Notes: generated from the sequence alone by a model not told the origin. Numbered from the stretch's first letter, positions 1 to 9,999 are shown. The stretch: DNA of 64,000 bases from Nitratireductor thuwali (GCF_036621415.1 NZ_CP030941.1:3904001-3968000), one strand, 5' to 3'. Numbers and translations: made by a program.

Positions 1-275
1 GCATCGGCCATGTCGGCCCGGAGGCTGCCGTCGGCGGCCCGATCGGCCTTCTGAAGGATGGCGACGTCATCACCATCGACGCGGTGGAAGGGACCATCGA
101 CGTGGCCCTCAGCGACGAGGAGCTTGCCGAGCGCCTCAAGAACTGGGTGCCCCGCACGACGGATTACCAGTCGGGCGCGATCTGGAAATATGCACAGACG
201 GTGGGACCGGCCGTGAACGGCGCCGTAACCCATCCGGGAGCCGGGAAAGAAACGCACTGCTATGCGGACATCTAG
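1..275 (+). CDS. ilvD: Dihydroxy-acid dehydratase, C-terminal fragment (partial at left edge)
   Basis: The frame is open from the left edge and ends at TAG 273-275. It encodes about 90 residues matching the extreme C-terminus of IlvD/Edd dehydratases: a glycine-rich start ([20 protein letters not shown]), then a segment ending in [16 protein letters not shown], and a tail rich in G, A and H. IlvD is a cytosolic Fe-S enzyme that dehydrates 2,3-dihydroxy-acids in valine, isoleucine and leucine synthesis. The Fe-S cysteines and the rest of the protein lie outside the window. The stop overlaps the start of the following exoR-like gene by 14 bases, so the two may be translationally coupled. Confidence 0.9.
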   Translation, partial: IGHVGPEAAVGGPIGLLKDGDVITIDAVEGTIDVALSDEELAERLKNWVPRTTDYQSGAIWKYAQTVGPAVNGAVTHPGAGKETHCYADI

Positions 276-1062
276 GTCCATAACGGTCCGGCTCGCCGCC
301 GGCCTCATGCTTCTCGTCGGGAGCTTCGGTTCAGCCGAAGCGCTCGATCAGGACATGGTCGTCAAGAAGCCCGAGACCAACAGCCCATGGGCGATGTTCC
401 GTTTCGGCTTCTCGGCCTATAAGCGCGGGCAGAAGCAGGAAGCCGTCGAGGCCTACCGCTATGCCGCCGAAAAAGGGCAGGTGGGCGCGCGCTGGAAACT
501 TGCCCGCATGTATGCCGAAGGCGACGGCGTTCCGCGCAACGACTACGAGGCGTTCAAGTTCTTCTCTGCCGTGGTCCAGCAGGAGGTGCGGCCCGGCAGC
601 AGCGACGAGGCCTATGTCTCCGATGCTCTGCTGGCGCTCGGCAACTACCTGCGCACCGGCATACCGGGCTCGCCGGTAGAGGCAAATCCGGCCGCGGCCC
701 ATGACTATTTCCTGCGCGCGGCCGCCACCTACCGCAATGCCGACGCCCAGTACGAGCTGGGCCGGATGTTCCTCAGCGGGGAGGGCGGCACGAGAAACGT
801 CCAGCAGGCGGGCCGCTGGCTGCAGCTCGCCGCCGAAAAGGAGCATGCCGCCGCGCAGGCGACGCTGGGAAACCTGCTGTTCCAGAGCGGCAAGGTCGTG
901 CGCGGGCTGGCCCTGATGACGGCGGCGCTGGAACGCGCCAAGCCGTCGGATGTCGGGTGGATACGCGCCATGCACGAGGAGGCGTTCGCGCTGGCGGGCG
1001 AGTCCGATCGCCGCACGGCCATCGCCCTGGCCGAAGGCTACCTGGTCGACGGACTCAAATAA
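262..1062 (+). CDS. exoR: ExoR-like periplasmic Sel1-repeat regulator
   Basis: This 266-residue protein begins with a signal peptide (hydrophobic residues about 10-26, cleavage near SAEA-LD). The mature part is a run of Sel1/TPR-like helical repeats, including [34 protein letters not shown] and [20 protein letters not shown]. Length, repeat spacing and the C-terminal [13 protein letters not shown] segment match rhizobial ExoR. In Sinorhizobium and Agrobacterium, ExoR is a periplasmic inhibitor of the ExoS-ChvI two-component system, which controls succinoglycan, motility and acid response. The ATG lies inside the ilvD tail. The ExoR identity comes from remembered family sequence; exoS/chvI are not in the window. 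Confidence 0.85.
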   Translation: MRTSRSITVRLAAGLMLLVGSFGSAEALDQDMVVKKPETNSPWAMFRFGFSAYKRGQKQEAVEAYRYAAEKGQVGARWKLARMYAEGDGVPRNDYEAFKFFSAVVQQEVRPGSSDEAYVSDALLALGNYLRTGIPGSPVEANPAAAHDYFLRAAATYRNADAQYELGRMFLSGEGGTRNVQQAGRWLQLAAEKEHAAAQATLGNLLFQSGKVVRGLALMTAALERAKPSDVGWIRAMHEEAFALAGESDRRTAIALAEGYLVDGLK

Positions 1063-1096
1063 CGCTCTCGAATGATTGCCATGGCGGCGGGCGCTT

Positions 1097-1345
1097 TCAG
1101 CGCGCCGCCAGCACCGGCGGGTCGCTGTCCTGCATCGAGATCGCGCTGCAATCGCGGCCGAGCATCTTCCAGGAGCTGTTGTTCAGGACCTTCTCGCAGC
1201 GCGCGAGCCGCGGGCCGTCCGGCATCTTGAGGCAGGCCTGCTCGCCCTCGACATAGCGGGCGCCGTTCGCCACGCATCGGCAGTCCGCTGTCGCCGGCTG
1301 CGCCAGGATCAGGCTGGTCAGGACCATCCACGCCAAATGTCTCAT
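1097..1345 (-). CDS. Small secreted cysteine-rich hypothetical protein
   Basis: This 82-residue protein starts with a signal peptide (MRHLAWMVLTSLILAQPATA), after which a short mature domain carries five cysteines, beginning with a C-x-C pair. The odd number suggests disulfides plus one free thiol, or a metal site. It is convergent with exoR, whose stop is 35 bases away, and lies downstream of xthA on the same strand. I do not recognise a named family, although short secreted proteins with this cysteine pattern occur as conserved hypotheticals in Hyphomicrobiales. The signal peptide and codon pattern support a real gene. Confidence 0.6.
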   Translation of the reverse strand: MRHLAWMVLTSLILAQPATADCRCVANGARYVEGEQACLKMPDGPRLARCEKVLNNSSWKMLGRDCSAISMQDSDPPVLAAR

Positions 1346-1427
1346 AGCGGGGCATCTTACCGCATCGGCCCGGAATCCGGTAATGGATTTCCAAAAGCGT
1401 TCGGCGTGGCACCCGTTGGCTCTTCCT

Positions 1428-2219
1428 TCACGCCGCCTTGAGCGAAAGCTCCGCGATCACCGGCACGTGGTCGGAGGGCTTTTCCCAGGCTCGCGTATGC
1501 TTGGCGATGCTGACCGCCGACAGTCGGTCGGCAGCTTCGGGCGACAGCATCAGATGATCGATGCGGATGCCGTTGTTCTTCTGCCAGGCGCCGGCCTGGT
1601 AGTCCCAGAAGGTGTATGTGCCGCTCTCCTGCGTCGTGGCGCGCAGCGCATCGGTGAAGCCGAGATGCGAGAACCTGCGGAAGGCGGCGCGGGTCTCCGG
1701 CCGGAACAGTGCGTCGCCCAGCCATGCCTCCGGGTTCTTGGCGTCCGCCGGCTCGGGAATGACGTTGTAATCCCCGGCCAGCACCAGCGGCTCTTCCAGA
1801 TCCAGCCTGCCGTGCGCCCATTGCTCCAGCCGCTGCATCCAGGTGAGCTTATAGGAAAACTTCTCCGTTTCCACCGGATTGCCGTTGGGCAGGTAGAGGG
1901 AAACCACGCGCAGCACGCCCTTGTCGGTCGAGAAGACCCCCTCCATGAAACGCGCCTGCGCATCGTCCCCATCGCCCGGCAGACCGCGATTGACCTCGTC
2001 GAAGCGCAGCTTCGACAGGATCGCGACGCCGTTGAATCCCTTCTGGCCGTGCGTCTCGACATGGTAGCCGAGGGCTTCGATGGGACCACGCGGGAAAAGG
2101 TCGTCGACCGACTTGATCTCCTGCAGGCAGACAATGTCCGGCTGCTCCTCCTCCAGCCAGTGGAGCAGGTTCTCGATGCGCGCCTTGACGCCGTTGATGT
2201 TCCAGGTGGCGATTTTCAT
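1428..2219 (-). CDS. xthA: Exodeoxyribonuclease III
   Basis: This 263-residue protein has the exonuclease/endonuclease/phosphatase fold of ExoIII, which cleaves abasic sites and removes 3'-blocking groups in base-excision repair. Visible motifs in order are the N-terminal MKIATWNINGVKAR, the metal-binding CLQEIK glutamate near residue 37, LYLPNG, GDYNVIPEP with the catalytic Asp and Asn, and the C-terminal SDHVPV catalytic His. Start chosen: a longer frame runs upstream, but the family begins at MKIATWN, so the ATG at 2217-2219 is used. It stands alone between a secreted small protein and a polysaccharide deacetylase. Confidence 0.93.
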   Translation of the reverse strand: MKIATWNINGVKARIENLLHWLEEEQPDIVCLQEIKSVDDLFPRGPIEALGYHVETHGQKGFNGVAILSKLRFDEVNRGLPGDGDDAQARFMEGVFSTDKGVLRVVSLYLPNGNPVETEKFSYKLTWMQRLEQWAHGRLDLEEPLVLAGDYNVIPEPADAKNPEAWLGDALFRPETRAAFRRFSHLGFTDALRATTQESGTYTFWDYQAGAWQKNNGIRIDHLMLSPEAADRLSAVSIAKHTRAWEKPSDHVPVIAELSLKAA

Positions 2220-2428
2220 CGGCGTGTATTTCCCAGTAGCGGCATGTGTTGCGATTCCCCCCAATGTGCCCTTGGCGTGCGTCGCAGTCCACCGCTCAGT
2301 CGCGGTATCTGCGCCAAATGCTGACATCGTGCCGGCCGCTGCCTGGCCGGCGGGAAAGGACCTACTGTTCGGCGCATCCCTGCCGGTCCGGACTGGGATG
2401 ATTGGCCGCTACAGCCAAAGCGGGAAGA

Positions 2429-3490
2429 TCAGGCTTTCCGCGTGTCCGGCAGCTTGAACGGGACGCCCGAGAGCAGAGCGCCCACATAGCGCCGCTTCTG
2501 ATAGTTCCCGTTGAGCGAAACGCGTCGGAAGGCGGTGGGATCCTGGGCGCTTTCGGAGCGCAACACGCCCGGCAGATTGGTCACGGCGACCTTGAAGCCG
2601 GCCTGACGGGCGGCCTGGATCTCCCTGGGGCCGACGGCGGAGGCATAGCCATAGGGATAGGCGAAGGTCTCCGGGCGATAGCCGGCATAGCGCTCCACCG
2701 TATCGAGCGACCCCTCAATTTCGTGCTTCAGCCGGTCCGCATCCACGCGCCGCAGGTTCACATGGGTTAGCGAATGCCCGCCAAACCGGCAAAGCGCGTC
2801 CTCCGCGAGCTGGGCGATGTCGTGGACAGGCAGGATAAGCTGGTCGGTCAGCGCCAGCGGGTCGATTCCCACACTGCGCGCAAGGCGGTCGATTGCATCG
2901 ACCGCCTCGTCCTCGGGTGTCAATGTAAGGTAATCCATGAACCTGTCGTAGACAAAGGTCTTTCGGATTTCAGAGCCAAGGGGGAGATGCTTCTCGCCGC
3001 TGCCGAAATCGAAGACGATTTCGCAATTGCACGCCAGGATCGCTTCCAGCGTCTCCCACCAGATCGAACGCGTCCGCTCCACGAAACCGGAGGTCAGGAA
3101 AATGGTGTAGGGCACGCCGTACTTGCGGAAAACGGGGGTCGCGAACTGGGCATTGTCGCGGTAGCCGTCATCCAGCGTGAAGCAGAAATAGGTGCGTTTG
3201 TCGCGCGGATCGGCGAGGCGCTCGGGCAGGTCTTGCAGCGGCAGCGGCATCATGTCCCGCTCCAGACAAGCCTGGATCGCCTCTTCCAGAAAGCTCGGCG
3301 TGATCGAAAGCAGCGCGTTCGCATAGGTGCGTGTCGAAGTCGCCGGGCGCACGTGATGCAGCGTGAAGATGATCCCGCGTCCCGCGGCCGCGCGCCACAG
3401 GTGTCCGGCCCGCGTGAGCGAGATGCCCTCCAGCCCCGTGCGTATGAGCGCATGCCGCACGAAGCGCCTGACGGTCGTCCCTGTTATCAT
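2429..3490 (-). CDS. Polysaccharide deacetylase (NodB-homology) family protein
   Basis: This 353-residue protein contains the carbohydrate esterase 4 metal-site motifs: TLDDGYRDN (residues 105-113, metal and catalytic Asp) and GGHSLTHVNL (His 239 and His 243), plus a third conserved block TFAYPYG. These residues suggest an active divalent-metal N- or O-deacetylase. No clear signal peptide is visible; the first 45 residues are basic and amphipathic, so the protein may act in the cytoplasm or at the inner membrane, for example on exopolysaccharide or lipid-linked sugars. The substrate cannot be told from sequence. The gene is monocistronic, with 200 bases before xthA. Confidence 0.85.
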   Translation of the reverse strand: MITGTTVRRFVRHALIRTGLEGISLTRAGHLWRAAAGRGIIFTLHHVRPATSTRTYANALLSITPSFLEEAIQACLERDMMPLPLQDLPERLADPRDKRTYFCFTLDDGYRDNAQFATPVFRKYGVPYTIFLTSGFVERTRSIWWETLEAILACNCEIVFDFGSGEKHLPLGSEIRKTFVYDRFMDYLTLTPEDEAVDAIDRLARSVGIDPLALTDQLILPVHDIAQLAEDALCRFGGHSLTHVNLRRVDADRLKHEIEGSLDTVERYAGYRPETFAYPYGYASAVGPREIQAARQAGFKVAVTNLPGVLRSESAQDPTAFRRVSLNGNYQKRRYVGALLSGVPFKLPDTRKA

Positions 3491-3633
3491 CGCCCGCGTG
3501 GAGCCACCCGTTGATCTTCCTCGGATCCTTAATGGACAGCGGTTTACACGGCGTCAACAAACACGCGGCGACGGCCAATTACGGGGGGTGGGGGTGGAGG
3601 GGCGGCGGCGTGCTGCCGCCTCCCGAAGAAGGA

Positions 3634-3984
3634 TCAGATGGAGAAGCTGGTGCCGCAACCGCAGGAAGCGACGGCATTGGGGTTCCGGATCTGGAAGGAC
3701 TGGCCGATCAGGTCGTCGACGAAATCGACCACCGAGCCGCCCATATAGACCAGCGAAAGATCGTCTATGAGGATGGTCGCGCCGTCGCGCTCGATGACGT
3801 GGTCATCATCCTCGCGAGCATCGACCAGATCGAACTTGTAGGAAAAGCCCGAACAGCCGCCGCCTTCCACCGAGACGCGCAACGCGATCTTGCCCGGATC
3901 GTCGGCAAGGATCTTGGCGATGCGCCTGGCGGCGGCATCGGTCATGTCCACGCCCTTCATATCGGTCTTTGCGTCAACGCCCAT
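3634..3984 (-). CDS. erpA: A-type iron-sulfur carrier ErpA-like
   Basis: This 116-residue HesB/IscA-family carrier passes Fe-S clusters to apoproteins. The three cluster-binding cysteines are present: one in GGGCSGFSYKFD and two in the C-terminal SCGCGTSF. The acidic, short C-terminus resembles ErpA more than SufA; a separate SufA-like paralogue lies at 55.8 kb. Start chosen at MGVDAK because AAGGTG sits a few bases upstream; a start 27 bases further upstream is also possible. It is divergent from dgt, with a palindromic repeat element between them. Confidence 0.88.
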   Translation of the reverse strand: MGVDAKTDMKGVDMTDAAARRIAKILADDPGKIALRVSVEGGGCSGFSYKFDLVDAREDDDHVIERDGATILIDDLSLVYMGGSVVDFVDDLIGQSFQIRNPNAVASCGCGTSFSI

Positions 3985-4044
3985 ATCGTCACCTTGCTTT
4001 CGCTGATGCACAATAGGTATGAACGGGTGTGCGGCGAGTCAATG

Positions 4045-4187
4045 AGAGCCTATTTTGAAAGTCGTGATGGCGGCCTGCAAACGGCGTCTTTCTGCGCTCC
4101 GGTGCTCACGTACTTAATGTACGCTCCGCTCCGGTGCTCGAAAAACACCATTTTCGACTCGCCCTGACGACCTTCAAAACAGACTCT
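4045..4187. repeat. Imperfect 143-bp palindromic element between erpA and dgt
   Basis: The outer arms 4045-4065 and 4167-4187 are inverted repeats matching at 18 of 21 positions. The interior is also roughly self-complementary around a GTAC-centred core near 4110-4120, with GCTCCGGTGCTC occurring twice (4096-4107 and about 4129-4140). The element fills almost the whole erpA-dgt gap and ends 11 bases before the dgt ATG. Its size and symmetry fit the short mosaic palindromic repeats (RIME-like) of rhizobial genomes. Family assignment is inference. Confidence 0.65.
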
Positions 4188-4198
4188 AAGGGCAAAAA

Positions 4199-5431
4199 AT
4201 GGCGGCCCCGGCAGATCTTGATGGCATCGGTTTCGGCTACCGGCCGCGCGCGGCCTATGCGTGCGACCCGGCGCAATCGCGCGGGCGCTATCACGACGAG
4301 CCGGAAAGCCCGACCCGGACGCCCTTCCAGCGCGACCGCGACCGCATCATCCACTCCACCGCCTTCCGCCGCCTTAAGCACAAGACGCAGGTCTTCATCG
4401 CCCACGAAGGCGACCACTACCGCACCCGGCTGACCCATTCCATCGAGGTCGCCCAGATCGCCCGCGCGCTTGCCCGCGCCCTGCGCTGCGACGAGGATCT
4501 GGCCGAGGCGGTGGCGCTGGTGCACGATTTCGGCCACACGCCCTTCGGCCATACGGGCGAGGAGGCGCTCGACGACAAGATGGCGCCGTGGGGCGGCTTC
4601 GACCACAATGCCCAGTCGCTGCGCGTGGTCACGCTCATGGAGCGCCGCTACGCGGAGTTCGACGGGCTGAACCTTTCCTGGGAGACCCTGGAAGGGCTGG
4701 TCAAGCACAACGGACCGTTGACCGATGCGGCCGGCAAGGGTCTGTCAGGCCCGGTGCCGCGCCCGATTTCGGACTATTGCGCACTCCACGATCTGGGGCT
4801 TCACCGCCACGCCGGCCTGGAGGCGCAATGCGCGGCCATTGCCGACGACATCGCCTATGACGCCCACGATCTGGACGACGGGCTGCGCTCCGGCCTGCTG
4901 ACGCTGCCGATGCTTGCCGATGTGGGACTGCCGGGCCGTATTCTGGCCGCCGTCAACGAGCGCTATCCGGGCCTTGATGCCGTGCGGACGGGCCACGAGC
5001 TGATGCGCCGGCAGATAACCTTGATGGTCGAGGACGTGATCGTGACGAGCCGCGAAAGCCTGGGCGCGCTCGCCCCGCGCTCGGTGGACGATATCCGCGA
5101 TGCCGGACGCACGATGGTGGTCTTTTCGGTCGGCATGGCGGCGCAGGAGAAGGAGCTGAAGCGTTTCCTTTACGCCAATCTCTACCGCCATCCCGAGGTG
5201 CTGCACGCGCGAAAGGAGGCCGACAGGACCGTACGCGACCTGTTCGACGCCTATTTCGCCGATCCGCGCGAGATGCCGGAGGGCTGGGGCGAGGGCCGGG
5301 GCCAGACCGATGACGCCCGGGCGCGCGACGTGGCCGACTTCCTGGCCGGCATGACCGACACCTATGCCATCAAGGAACACCGGCGCCTGTTCGGCTCGCG
5401 CATGTTTGACCGTTTGCCGGATATGCGCTAG
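4199..5431 (+). CDS. dgt: Deoxyguanosinetriphosphate triphosphohydrolase-like protein
   Basis: This 410-residue protein belongs to the HD-domain dNTPase family, which splits dNTP into deoxynucleoside and triphosphate. The metal-site motifs are present: [13 protein letters not shown] (His 80), then [17 protein letters not shown] with His 109/Asp 110 and the following histidines, and a later [14 protein letters not shown]. An N-terminal [15 protein letters not shown] segment is typical of the dGTPase-like type 2 group in alphaproteobacteria. It leads the long plus-strand block, 70 bases ahead of argS. The upstream palindromic element would fall in its leader. Confidence 0.92.
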   Translation: MAAPADLDGIGFGYRPRAAYACDPAQSRGRYHDEPESPTRTPFQRDRDRIIHSTAFRRLKHKTQVFIAHEGDHYRTRLTHSIEVAQIARALARALRCDEDLAEAVALVHDFGHTPFGHTGEEALDDKMAPWGGFDHNAQSLRVVTLMERRYAEFDGLNLSWETLEGLVKHNGPLTDAAGKGLSGPVPRPISDYCALHDLGLHRHAGLEAQCAAIADDIAYDAHDLDDGLRSGLLTLPMLADVGLPGRILAAVNERYPGLDAVRTGHELMRRQITLMVEDVIVTSRESLGALAPRSVDDIRDAGRTMVVFSVGMAAQEKELKRFLYANLYRHPEVLHARKEADRTVRDLFDAYFADPREMPEGWGEGRGQTDDARARDVADFLAGMTDTYAIKEHRRLFGSRMFDRLPDMR

Positions 5432-5501
5432 GGGCTCGCGGATCGCCGCACCGACCGCCGGGCGGCCCAATGCGCTGATTTCTCGGATCCGGATCACTCC
5501 C

Positions 5502-7259
5502 ATGAATATTTTCGCCGATTTCTCCAATCGGGTCGTCGAGGCCGTTGAAAGGCTGGGGCTCCAGGCCAGGGATGGCAGCCCGCTCGACCTTGCGCGAGTG
5601 ACGATGGAGCCGCCGCGCGACCCGAGCCATGGCGACCTTGCGACCAATGCCGCGATGGTGCTCTCCAAGGCGGTCGGCGAGAACCCGCGCGCGCTTGGCG
5701 AAAGGCTGGCCGCGGCGATGGCCGAGGAGGCGGACGTGGCCGAGGTGAGCGTGGCCGGGCCCGGCTTCGTCAATCTGCGGCTGAGCGACGGATTCTGGCA
5801 GGCAAGGCTCGCCGAGATGCTTGACCTGAGCACGAATTACGGCCGCTCGGACGCCGGCGCCGGCCGCAAGGTCAATGTCGAGTATGTTTCGGCCAATCCC
5901 ACCGGACCGATGCATGTCGGCCATTGCCGGGGTGCGGTGGTGGGCGACGCGCTGGCCAATATCCTCGCCTTCGCCGGATACGACGTCACCAAGGAATACT
6001 ACATCAACGACGCCGGCGTGCAGATCGACGTTCTGGCCCGCTCGGTGATGCTGCGCTATCGCGAGGCGCTGGGCGAGGCGGTCGGCGCCATCCCGGACGG
6101 CCTTTATCCCGGCGACTACCTCGTCCCGGTGGGCAAGGCGCTGGCCGAGGAATTCGGCACGAAGCTTCTGGAAATGCCAGAGCCTGATGCGCTCGACATC
6201 GTCAAGGAGAGGGCCATCGACGCAATGATGGCGATGATCCGGGATGACCTTGCCGCGCTCAATGTGCGCCATGACGTGTTCTTTTCCGAGCGCACGCTGC
6301 ATGCCGGCAATGGCGGCGCCATCCGTTCGGCGATCAACGACCTGACGCTCAAGGGTCATGTCTACAAGGGCAAGCTGCCGCCGCCCAAGGGCCAGTTGCC
6401 CGAGGATTGGGAAGACCGTGAGCAGACGCTCTTCCGCTCCACCGCGGTGGGCGACGACATCGACCGCCCGCTGATCAAGTCGGACGGGCAGTTTACCTAT
6501 TTCGCCGCGGACGTGGCCTATATGAAGGACAAATACGCACGCGGCTTCGAGCACCTGATCTACGTGCTGGGCGCCGACCATGGCGGCTATGTCAAGCGCC
6601 TGGAGGCGCTGGCGCGTGCCATATCCGACGGCAAGCTGGAACTGACGGCGCTGCTTTGCCAGCTCGTGAAGCTCTACCGGAACGGCGAGCCGGTGCGCAT
6701 GTCCAAAAGGTCGGGCGAGTTCGTCACCCTGCGCGAGGTCATCGACGAGGTGGGGCGCGATCCCGTCCGCTTCATGATGCTCTACCGCAAGAGCGATGCG
6801 CCGCTGGACTTCGACTTCGCCAAGGTGACCGAGCAGTCGAAGGACAATCCGGTCTTCTATGTGCAATACGCCTCCGCCCGCTGCCATTCGGTGTTCCGGC
6901 AGGCGCGCGAGCAACTGGGCGTGGAAAGCATAGACCGCGACACGCTGCGCCGTTCGCTGCATCTGCTGACCGACGAGGGGGAACTGGCGCTCATCCGCAA
7001 GCTTGCCGAGTATCCGCGCCTGATCGAGAGCGCCGCCCAGTCGCTGGAGCCGCACCGGCTGGCTTTCTACCTCTACGACCTTGCCAGCCAGCTTCATGCG
7101 CAGTGGAATCGCGGCAGCGATACTGATAGCTTACGGTTTGTTAAGGTTAACTCGCCAGAGTTGACCTATGCCAGGCTGGGTCTGGTGCAGGCGGTATTGG
7201 ACGTCATCACGTCCGGCATGGCGCTGATCGGAGCAGAAGCACCCTCCGAAATGCGCTGA
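5502..7259 (+). CDS. argS: Arginine--tRNA ligase
   Basis: This 585-residue class I synthetase charges tRNA-Arg. It has the N-terminal Add1 domain, the HIGH motif as [10 protein letters not shown] (about residues 136-144), the degenerate KMSKS region as [10 protein letters not shown], and a C-terminal DALR anticodon-binding domain with [15 protein letters not shown]. The ATG at 5502 is chosen because the family begins MNIF; the frame is open further upstream into the dgt tail. A perfect 14-bp palindrome, TTTCCCTAGGGAAA (7260-7273), follows the stop immediately. It is probably co-transcribed with dgt upstream and the SPOR protein downstream. Confidence 0.96.
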   Translation: MNIFADFSNRVVEAVERLGLQARDGSPLDLARVTMEPPRDPSHGDLATNAAMVLSKAVGENPRALGERLAAAMAEEADVAEVSVAGPGFVNLRLSDGFWQARLAEMLDLSTNYGRSDAGAGRKVNVEYVSANPTGPMHVGHCRGAVVGDALANILAFAGYDVTKEYYINDAGVQIDVLARSVMLRYREALGEAVGAIPDGLYPGDYLVPVGKALAEEFGTKLLEMPEPDALDIVKERAIDAMMAMIRDDLAALNVRHDVFFSERTLHAGNGGAIRSAINDLTLKGHVYKGKLPPPKGQLPEDWEDREQTLFRSTAVGDDIDRPLIKSDGQFTYFAADVAYMKDKYARGFEHLIYVLGADHGGYVKRLEALARAISDGKLELTALLCQLVKLYRNGEPVRMSKRSGEFVTLREVIDEVGRDPVRFMMLYRKSDAPLDFDFAKVTEQSKDNPVFYVQYASARCHSVFRQAREQLGVESIDRDTLRRSLHLLTDEGELALIRKLAEYPRLIESAAQSLEPHRLAFYLYDLASQLHAQWNRGSDTDSLRFVKVNSPELTYARLGLVQAVLDVITSGMALIGAEAPSEMR

Positions 7260-7357
7260 TTTCCCTAGGGAAACCTGTCACCTTTTGCCCACAATGCGCT
7301 GGTAGGGGCCAACATAAGTGAGACGTCGCCGGCGTCCGACCAAGTGTGGGAAAAGGC

Positions 7358-9910
7358 ATGGCTGACCGCAATTTTGCCAATACCGACGAACCCGTCCTGA
7401 TGGCGGAGGACGATCCCTTTGCCGAGCTGACGAGGATAATGGGGCACGACCCCCGCCATCCGCAAGCGCGGCCGACGCCTCTGGATGAGGCGGTGGAAGA
7501 CCTGGCGCTGGAGCTCGAGAACGAGCTTATGGGCGATGTGATCACGCTGGAAGTTGTGCCAGACGATGCCGGACAGGCCGGCGCGCAGGAGCCATCCGGC
7601 TATGTGACCTATGCCGGGCCGCAGGGCTTTGCGGAAGAAGCGGCCGACGAACCCGCCGCTCCGTCCGACCCCGGGCAGGACGATCCCTTCGTCGACCTTT
7701 TCGAGGCCGAGTTCGAGAGCCTTGACGTCGAGAGGGATGAGATCGCCGCGCCGGCGCCCGAAACGCTTCTGCAAGAGGCGCCGTCGCCTGAACCTGAAGA
7801 CGAAACGCCCGCGCCTGAAATGGAGCGCGCCGACATGAACGCCGGCGAGCCTGTTGCCGGCGCACCCGAAGATTACAGTTTCGAGATCCGCGACGAGGAT
7901 CTGGCGGCGCTGGATTCGGATTTCGCGCTTCCCGAAGCGCAGCAAGCCGCGCCCTTGCCCGATGCGGAGCCCGATGCCGGCGAAGCCGACAATGTCTTCG
8001 CGTTCGACTATGCCCGCGCGGCTAGCCAGCGGCCGGATTTCCTGCACGACATTTCGAGCGGCGAGACCGCCCCGGACGCGCCGATGCAGGACGCGCCGGC
8101 GCAGGGTGCGTGGCAGGACGACGAGCCATTGCTCGAAGACGCAGCGCAGTCCGAACCGGATGCGGCCTGGCAGCAGCCCGACGATGAACCTGAAAGCGCC
8201 CCCGAAGGCACCCCGGAAGGCGCCCTCGAAAGCTTCGACGAGTGGTCGCCGGACAAGGTCTTCGTCTCCAGCAGCGCCGAATATCAGGATTGGGCGCGGG
8301 CCGGCGACGAGCCGGAGCCTGAGGCAGGCGAATCCTCCGCCTACGGCAATCTCGACGACGATGCGCCCGAGATCGAGACGATCGAAGTGCCGGGCGAGCC
8401 GGTCGCGGTTGCCGACGCGCTCGACGTGCCGGAGGTTCCTTATCGCGAGACCGTAAAGTCGTCGGCCGAGTTCGACGAAATCGACGAGATGCTGTCGGGC
8501 GCCTTTGGCGCGATCGACGAGATGGCGATCGAGGAAGCCGAGGCTGCCGCTCCGCCCGCCGATACGGCGACGCCATGGAGCGGCGGCGAAGCGGCTCACG
8601 ACGACAGCGCGCCGGCCGATGGCGATGCGGATTTCGAGTTCGACTTCGACGATCTGGCCCGTGACGGAACGCAGTTCTCGCAGGCATCGTATCAGCCGGC
8701 CGCGGCCGATCATGCCGAGCCCGTCTACTGGGCCGATGAGCGGGCGGCACCTTCGCTGACCCCGACGCCGGGCGCGGAGCCTCCTCCGGCCTCCGGCGGG
8801 AGCCGGTTTGGCTCGCGCGGCATCCTCGTTGCCGCTCTCCTGGGCGGCGTGGTGCTGGCAGGCGGTGTCGGCGTCTACGCCTTTGGCGGCGGCGACGGCG
8901 GTTCGGGCGAGCCGGTTCTGATCAAGGCCGACAACGCTCCCATCAAGGTGAAGCCCGAGAATCCCGGCGGCACGACCATCCCCAACCAGGACAACGCGGT
9001 CTACAAGCGCGTGTCCGGCGACAGCAGCGATATCGAGCCTGCGCAGAAGGCTCTGGTCACGACCACGGAAGAGCCGATGGACATAGCGCCCAAGGCTGCC
9101 GGCGTGTCCGACGCGGGCAGTCCGTCCCTTGTTGCCGCAACCGCAACGGCTGAGGACACCGACGCATCCGCCAAGAGCGACGACCGCCTAGTCGGCGATG
9201 AAACCGGCGCGGACCCCGCATCCGGAGCACAGGAAATCGTGGCGCTCGCGCCGCGCCGCGTGCGATCGCTGGTCGTCCGGCCCGACGGCACCATGGCGCC
9301 TCGCGAGATGCCGGAGCCAGTTCAGAATGCCGGCCAATCTGACGGCCAGTCTGCAAGTCGGTCTGCCGACCAGTCCGCGGGGATGAGCGGCGGGGCTGCC
9401 GACGAGCTGACGAGCGCCGCCGAAACCATCCGCTCGGCCGCGCAGGACAGCGCCGCGGCCGGCACCGCCGAAGCCGCTTCCGGCGAGGCGGCGGGCGAAA
9501 CGCAGGTCGCCGCTGCCGCCGTGCCCAGGAGCGCGCCGATACCGCCCGCCAAGCCGGCAAACCCGGCGCCGGCAAGGGCACAGGCCGCCCAGCCGCAGCA
9601 GCCGGGACAGGAACAGGCGCCGGCGACGCAGGCTTCCGCACCGGCCGCCCCGGCGGCGACAGTAAGCGCCCCCTGGTCCGTCCAGATATCCTCGCAGCCC
9701 TCGGTGGAGGCGGCCCAGCAATCCTACCAGGACATGGCCCAGCGCTATGGCTCGATCCTGCAGGGCAAAGGCGTGAATATCGTCAAGGCCGATATCGCCG
9801 GCAAGGGCACCTATTTCAGGGTGCGCATCCCCTCATCGTCGAAAGACGCGGCGATCCAGCTTTGCTCCCAGCTGAAATCCGCCGGCGGAAACTGCTTCGT
9901 CTCCAAATAG
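7358..9910 (+). CDS. Large acidic SPOR-domain membrane protein
   Basis: About 850 residues. The first ~480 residues form a low-complexity, very acidic and alanine/proline-rich cytoplasmic region. One transmembrane segment follows (GILVAALLGGVVLAGGVGVY), then an Ala/Ser/Pro-rich periplasmic linker, then a C-terminal SPOR domain beginning APWSVQISSQPS and ending GGNCFVSK. SPOR domains bind peptidoglycan stripped of stem peptides at division sites, so a cell-division or envelope role is likely. The gene sits between argS and nagZ, the usual rhizobial arrangement. The start used is MADRNF; an ATG 12 bases upstream is possible. Confidence 0.85.
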   Translation: MADRNFANTDEPVLMAEDDPFAELTRIMGHDPRHPQARPTPLDEAVEDLALELENELMGDVITLEVVPDDAGQAGAQEPSGYVTYAGPQGFAEEAADEPAAPSDPGQDDPFVDLFEAEFESLDVERDEIAAPAPETLLQEAPSPEPEDETPAPEMERADMNAGEPVAGAPEDYSFEIRDEDLAALDSDFALPEAQQAAPLPDAEPDAGEADNVFAFDYARAASQRPDFLHDISSGETAPDAPMQDAPAQGAWQDDEPLLEDAAQSEPDAAWQQPDDEPESAPEGTPEGALESFDEWSPDKVFVSSSAEYQDWARAGDEPEPEAGESSAYGNLDDDAPEIETIEVPGEPVAVADALDVPEVPYRETVKSSAEFDEIDEMLSGAFGAIDEMAIEEAEAAAPPADTATPWSGGEAAHDDSAPADGDADFEFDFDDLARDGTQFSQASYQPAAADHAEPVYWADERAAPSLTPTPGAEPPPASGGSRFGSRGILVAALLGGVVLAGGVGVYAFGGGDGGSGEPVLIKADNAPIKVKPENPGGTTIPNQDNAVYKRVSGDSSDIEPAQKALVTTTEEPMDIAPKAAGVSDAGSPSLVAATATAEDTDASAKSDDRLVGDETGADPASGAQEIVALAPRRVRSLVVRPDGTMAPREMPEPVQNAGQSDGQSASRSADQSAGMSGGAADELTSAAETIRSAAQDSAAAGTAEAASGEAAGETQVAAAAVPRSAPIPPAKPANPAPARAQAAQPQQPGQEQAPATQASAPAAPAATVSAPWSVQISSQPSVEAAQQSYQDMAQRYGSILQGKGVNIVKADIAGKGTYFRVRIPSSSKDAAIQLCSQLKSAGGNCFVSK

Positions 9911-9932
9911 CGCCTCTGGAACCGGTACTGCG

Positions 9933-9960
9933 AAAACCGCCGCCCATCGCGGCGGTTTTT
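9933..9960 (+). terminator. Rho-independent terminator after the SPOR gene
   Basis: A perfect 10-bp stem, AAAACCGCCG paired with CGGCGGTTTT around a 7-base loop, ends in a run of five T. It begins 22 bases after the SPOR gene stop and lies 40 bases before nagZ. It may end or attenuate the dgt-argS-SPOR transcript, implying that nagZ also has its own promoter. Confidence 0.8.
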
Positions 9961-9999
9961 GCTCGTGCTCGTGAGGGCGATCGCGGCTATCCTTTCGCC

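Noticed and set aside
5370..7097. Long open frame of 575 codons on the minus strand opposite argS
   Set aside because: It is the antisense shadow of a clear arginyl-tRNA synthetase in high-GC DNA; the protein has no recognisable domain and an unusual composition.
7260..7273. Perfect 14-bp palindrome TTTCCCTAGGGAAA after argS as a terminator
   Set aside because: No loop and no T run; too short to support termination, so noted only in the argS entry.
7265..8713. 482-codon minus-strand frame opposite the SPOR gene
   Set aside because: Low-complexity Arg/Gly/Phe-rich translation mirrors the acidic repeats of the real gene on the other strand.
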